Positions 25,301 through 26,740 of a stretch of DNA of 26,740 nucleotides are shown piece by piece (position 1 is the stretch's first letter; each line of letters begins with the position of its first letter). The stretch comes from a virus. The notes under the pieces were generated by a model. It had not been told where the DNA came from. It searched no databases and saw only the letters and a program-made list of their open reading frames with translations. Position numbers and translations under genes: made by a program. The stretch is taken from positions 1-26,740 of the IMG/VR virus record IMGVR_UViG_3300033141_002851. One strand, 5' to 3'.

Positions 25301-25690
25301 ATGGGTAAAACGGAAATCAACAACAAGGGCGGGCTTCATCACGTGTGGGACGTCGACTACAAGACAATGACACACCATGATAGCCGGTTTGACAACCTGC
25401 ACACAATGGAGCGGACGGCGAAAAATGGCCGGACGTATTTGGTCGCAACGGCGGAGAACACACTGGCGGACATTGAAGCCGCCATCGACGCCAACACGCG
25501 ACTTGTGGCCGTAGTGGCGGGCATTAACAAGATGTCGGCCAACAGTGTCATCAATGAGACTAAAAAGGACAAAGAACGTCGGAAGTTCCAGGCGTTTGAA
25601 TGGGTACTGCGGGACGACGACGGCAACGTAATCGACGAGACGGCTGAGGAAAAGCAAGTACGTCTTGGTCGACACATGGGACTGTTGTAG
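25301..25690 (+). CDS. Small early-type protein, hypothetical
   Basis: 129 residues, ATG 25301 with AGGAG eight to nine bases upstream. Hydrophilic, His/Asp-rich at the start (GGLHHVWDVDYKTMTHHDSRF), then a mixed alpha/beta middle (RTYLVATAENTLADIEAAID, TRLVAVVAGINKM) and a charged C-terminus. It is the only gene between its own promoter and a perfect terminator, in the region from which the two arms diverge. Such isolated early genes in phages often encode host-takeover or anti-defence proteins, but nothing in this sequence proves that. The opposite strand also carries long open frames here; they lack ribosome sites and are not supported. Confidence 0.75.
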   Translation: MGKTEINNKGGLHHVWDVDYKTMTHHDSRFDNLHTMERTAKNGRTYLVATAENTLADIEAAIDANTRLVAVVAGINKMSANSVINETKKDKERRKFQAFEWVLRDDDGNVIDETAEEKQVRLGRHMGLL

Positions 25691-25700
25691 GACGTCGGAC

Positions 25701-25738
25701 GGCGTACGCCGGGCGTGTGTCCGGCGTACGCCTTTTTT
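25701..25738 (+). terminator. Strong intrinsic terminator
   Basis: GGCGTACGCCGG (25701-25712) pairs perfectly with CCGGCGTACGCC (25721-25732), loop GCGTGTGT, followed by six T (25733-25738). It starts ten bases after the stop of the 129-codon gene. Confidence 0.93.
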
Positions 25739-25785
25739 ACAACCTGCAAAAAGGACATACTACATATGCAAAGCTCGGAAAGAAG

Positions 25786-25812
25786 TAACTACTTACATTA
25801 TGTAATTAGTTA
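25786..25812 (+). repeat. 27-base palindromic element, copy C
   Basis: TAACTACTTACAT then TATGTAATTAGTTA: the most symmetric copy, and flanked by G and C that extend the pairing. Related to the intercistronic copies at 14630 and 20424 but lying outside any gene. Confidence 0.85.
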
Positions 25813-25821
25813 CCGGTTTGG

Positions 25822-25848
25822 TAACTACTTACATTATGCAAGTAGTCA
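25822..25848 (+). repeat. 27-base palindromic element, copy D
   Basis: TAACTACTTACAT then TATGCAAGTAGTCA, in tandem with copy C. The spacer between them forms a second palindrome, TAGTTACC-ggttt-GGTAACTA (25808-25828). A decayed half-copy (TAACTGGTTACAT) follows at about 25873-25885. Confidence 0.85.
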
Positions 25849-25903
25849 CCCCAACGGCTGCCGGACGGTAGTTAACTGGTTACATGTGCCACACCAACGC
25901 GTG

Positions 25904-26078
25904 ATTAACGTCAATCCGAGCACATCGTACCCTACCCCCCCCCTTCCGGCGGGAAAGAAGGATAAGTGGATATGTATAATAGATATATATATATATATAT
26001 AATATATAGAATATAAAACTGCGAGCATCTCTCGCTGGGGAACCCCCCCCCCTACGATGTGCGTAGATTGACGTTAAT
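25904..26078. repeat. Long inverted repeat around AT core and poly-C tracts
   Basis: Left arm ATTAACGTCAATC (25904-25916) and CACATCGTA (25921-25929); right arm TACGATGTG (26053-26061) and GATTGACGTTAAT (26066-26078). All 22 bases are exactly complementary, with a four-base mismatch block at the same place in each arm. Between the arms lie C9 (25935-25943), an (AT)n stretch, a small GCGAG/CTCGC hairpin (26021-26035) and C10 (26043-26052). No gene is supported in this interval. Confidence 0.88.
25972..26018. other. AT-rich core, candidate DNA-unwinding element
   Basis: Almost pure A/T, with an alternating (AT)9 run at about 25983-26000. It lies at the centre of the inverted repeat and next to heptamer arrays, as in many replication origins. 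Origin function is inference. Confidence 0.45.
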
Positions 26079-26105
26079 AGGTGATTGGTTTTGGACATGC
26101 AAATG

Positions 26106-26358
26106 GTTAGGACGGACGTAGGACGTAGGACGGACGTAGGACGTAGGGCGGACGTCCTACGTCTGCCGTCCAACGTACGACGTACGCCGTCCTACAACCC
26201 ACGAGCACCGCCCACGTCCGCCGTAGGACGTAGGACGTAGGACGTAGGACGTCTGGCGTAGGACGTAGGACGTAGGACGTCTGGCGTAGGCCATACAAGG
26301 CACATAGCTGTGAAATTCCAAAAGACGGACGTAGGACGTACGACGTAGGACGTCCGCC
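26106..26358. repeat. GTAGGAC heptamer arrays
   Basis: Clusters of the 7-base unit GTAGGAC. The clearest is 26223-26285: four units, GTCTGGC, three units, GTCTGGC, all in one register. A second cluster at 26106-26160 has the unit mixed with GGACG variants and turns into the complementary strand version (GTCCTAC) from 26154. A third at 26325-26358 forms a GGACGT/ACGTCC hairpin-capable block. The region between 25739 and 26392 otherwise contains no supported gene. Confidence 0.85.
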
Positions 26359-26392
26359 ACAAAGCCAAAGACTGGCAGGAAGGAAGTATATT

Positions 26393-26740
26393 ATGTTTGG
26401 TACAAAACTAAACACAAAGCAAGGTGAGGCATTGCACTTCGTCCTTTGGGCCTATGCAAGGTCTAATCCCGAAGGTGTAATAATCGACAAGAACTGCATC
26501 ATGGCATCCGACGGTGTGTCACTGCATCGGGCGAAGGTCGACCATGACTGGCCGGTTGGACGGTACGACGTGATGGATTTCAATGAAAACATATCCCGAA
26601 TGGTTTCTAAGGACGTCCCAAAGGACGCAGTCTCGCAGTACGACGGGTACTTCCCAAAGACCATAAAACGTTACTTCCTAACCGCTCATAGGTTAGACCG
26701 GCACAGCGTCGTGTACACTCTCGCCCAACAGCACATTCTC
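26393..26740 (+). CDS. Rightward gene, 3' partial, unidentified
   Basis: An ATG at 26393 with AGGAAGG about nine bases upstream opens a frame that runs to the window edge without a stop (116 codons): MFGTKLNTKQGEALHFVLWA, ARSNPEGVIIDKNCIMASDG and onward. Codon use looks like that of the other genes. IIDKNCIMASDGVSLHRAKV followed by PVGRYDVMDF is faintly like a sliding-clamp repeat (strand, DG..L, P.G.Y), but that is a weak resemblance. It may be the first gene of the rightward replication block, downstream of the heptamer arrays. Confidence 0.65.
   Translation, partial: MFGTKLNTKQGEALHFVLWAYARSNPEGVIIDKNCIMASDGVSLHRAKVDHDWPVGRYDVMDFNENISRMVSKDVPKDAVSQYDGYFPKTIKRYFLTAHRLDRHSVVYTLAQQHIL

Noticed and set aside
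25286-25758. Minus-strand ORFs opposite the 129-codon gene
   Set aside because: They are antisense to a gene with clear promoter, ribosome site and terminator, and one runs through the terminator hairpin.
25715-26002. Plus-strand 95-codon ORF
   Set aside because: It crosses the terminator, the palindromes and the AT/poly-C region; no ribosome site and low-complexity product.
26106-26358. CRISPR array
   Set aside because: Units are 7 bases with no unique spacers; it is a simple tandem repeat.
26107-26415. Minus-strand ORFs over the heptamer arrays
   Set aside because: Their products are translations of the repeat (Ser-Tyr-Val-Leu-Arg-Pro runs) without ribosome sites.

Overview
The window looks like part of a lytic, short-tailed (podovirus-like) double-stranded DNA phage of a bacterium. 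The evidence is a phage-type DNA polymerase and helicase-like ATPase, both terminase subunits, portal, scaffold, major capsid protein, a P22 gp10-like tail hub, and a set of three large ejection-type proteins. There is no tape measure, tail tube or sheath gene, and no integrase, repressor, tRNA or rRNA was seen. Shine-Dalgarno motifs (AGGAG, AAGGA, GGAG) precede most genes, so the host is bacterial. Its identity cannot be read from the sequence.

Layout: (1) 1-3686, plus strand: the end of the replication block, with a uracil-DNA-glycosylase/family A DNA polymerase fusion cut by the left edge, a small ORF, and a DUF3987-like ATPase. (2) 3664-3708: a hairpin terminator for leftward transcripts, lying across the end of the ATPase gene where the two blocks converge. 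(3) 3733-24882, minus strand: one long packaging and virion block, transcribed leftward. Its order is small terminase, two small ORFs, double LamG protein, unknown structural-type protein, large terminase, portal, zinc ribbon, a small overlapping ORF, scaffold, major capsid protein, decoration-type protein, terminator, glycosyltransferase, small head-completion candidate, connector, membrane/coiled-coil protein, fibre, tail hub, small fibre-like protein, and three ejection proteins. Most genes abut or overlap. (4) 24883-26392: a divergent control region. It holds a strong promoter, one small early-type gene with its own terminator, tandem palindromes, a long inverted repeat around an (AT)n core and two poly-C tracts, and arrays of the heptamer GTAGGAC. 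(5) 26393-26740, plus strand: the start of another rightward gene, cut by the right edge.

The points most worth attention are: an in-frame TAA that splits the large terminase exactly between ATPase and nuclease; a 27-base palindromic element that sits identically at two gene junctions (stop codon in its first three bases, next ATG one base after it) and recurs as a tandem pair in the control region; and the inverted repeat/AT core/heptamer complex, which resembles a replication origin. Assignments of structural genes rest on motifs, gene order and protein character read by eye; no database search was run.
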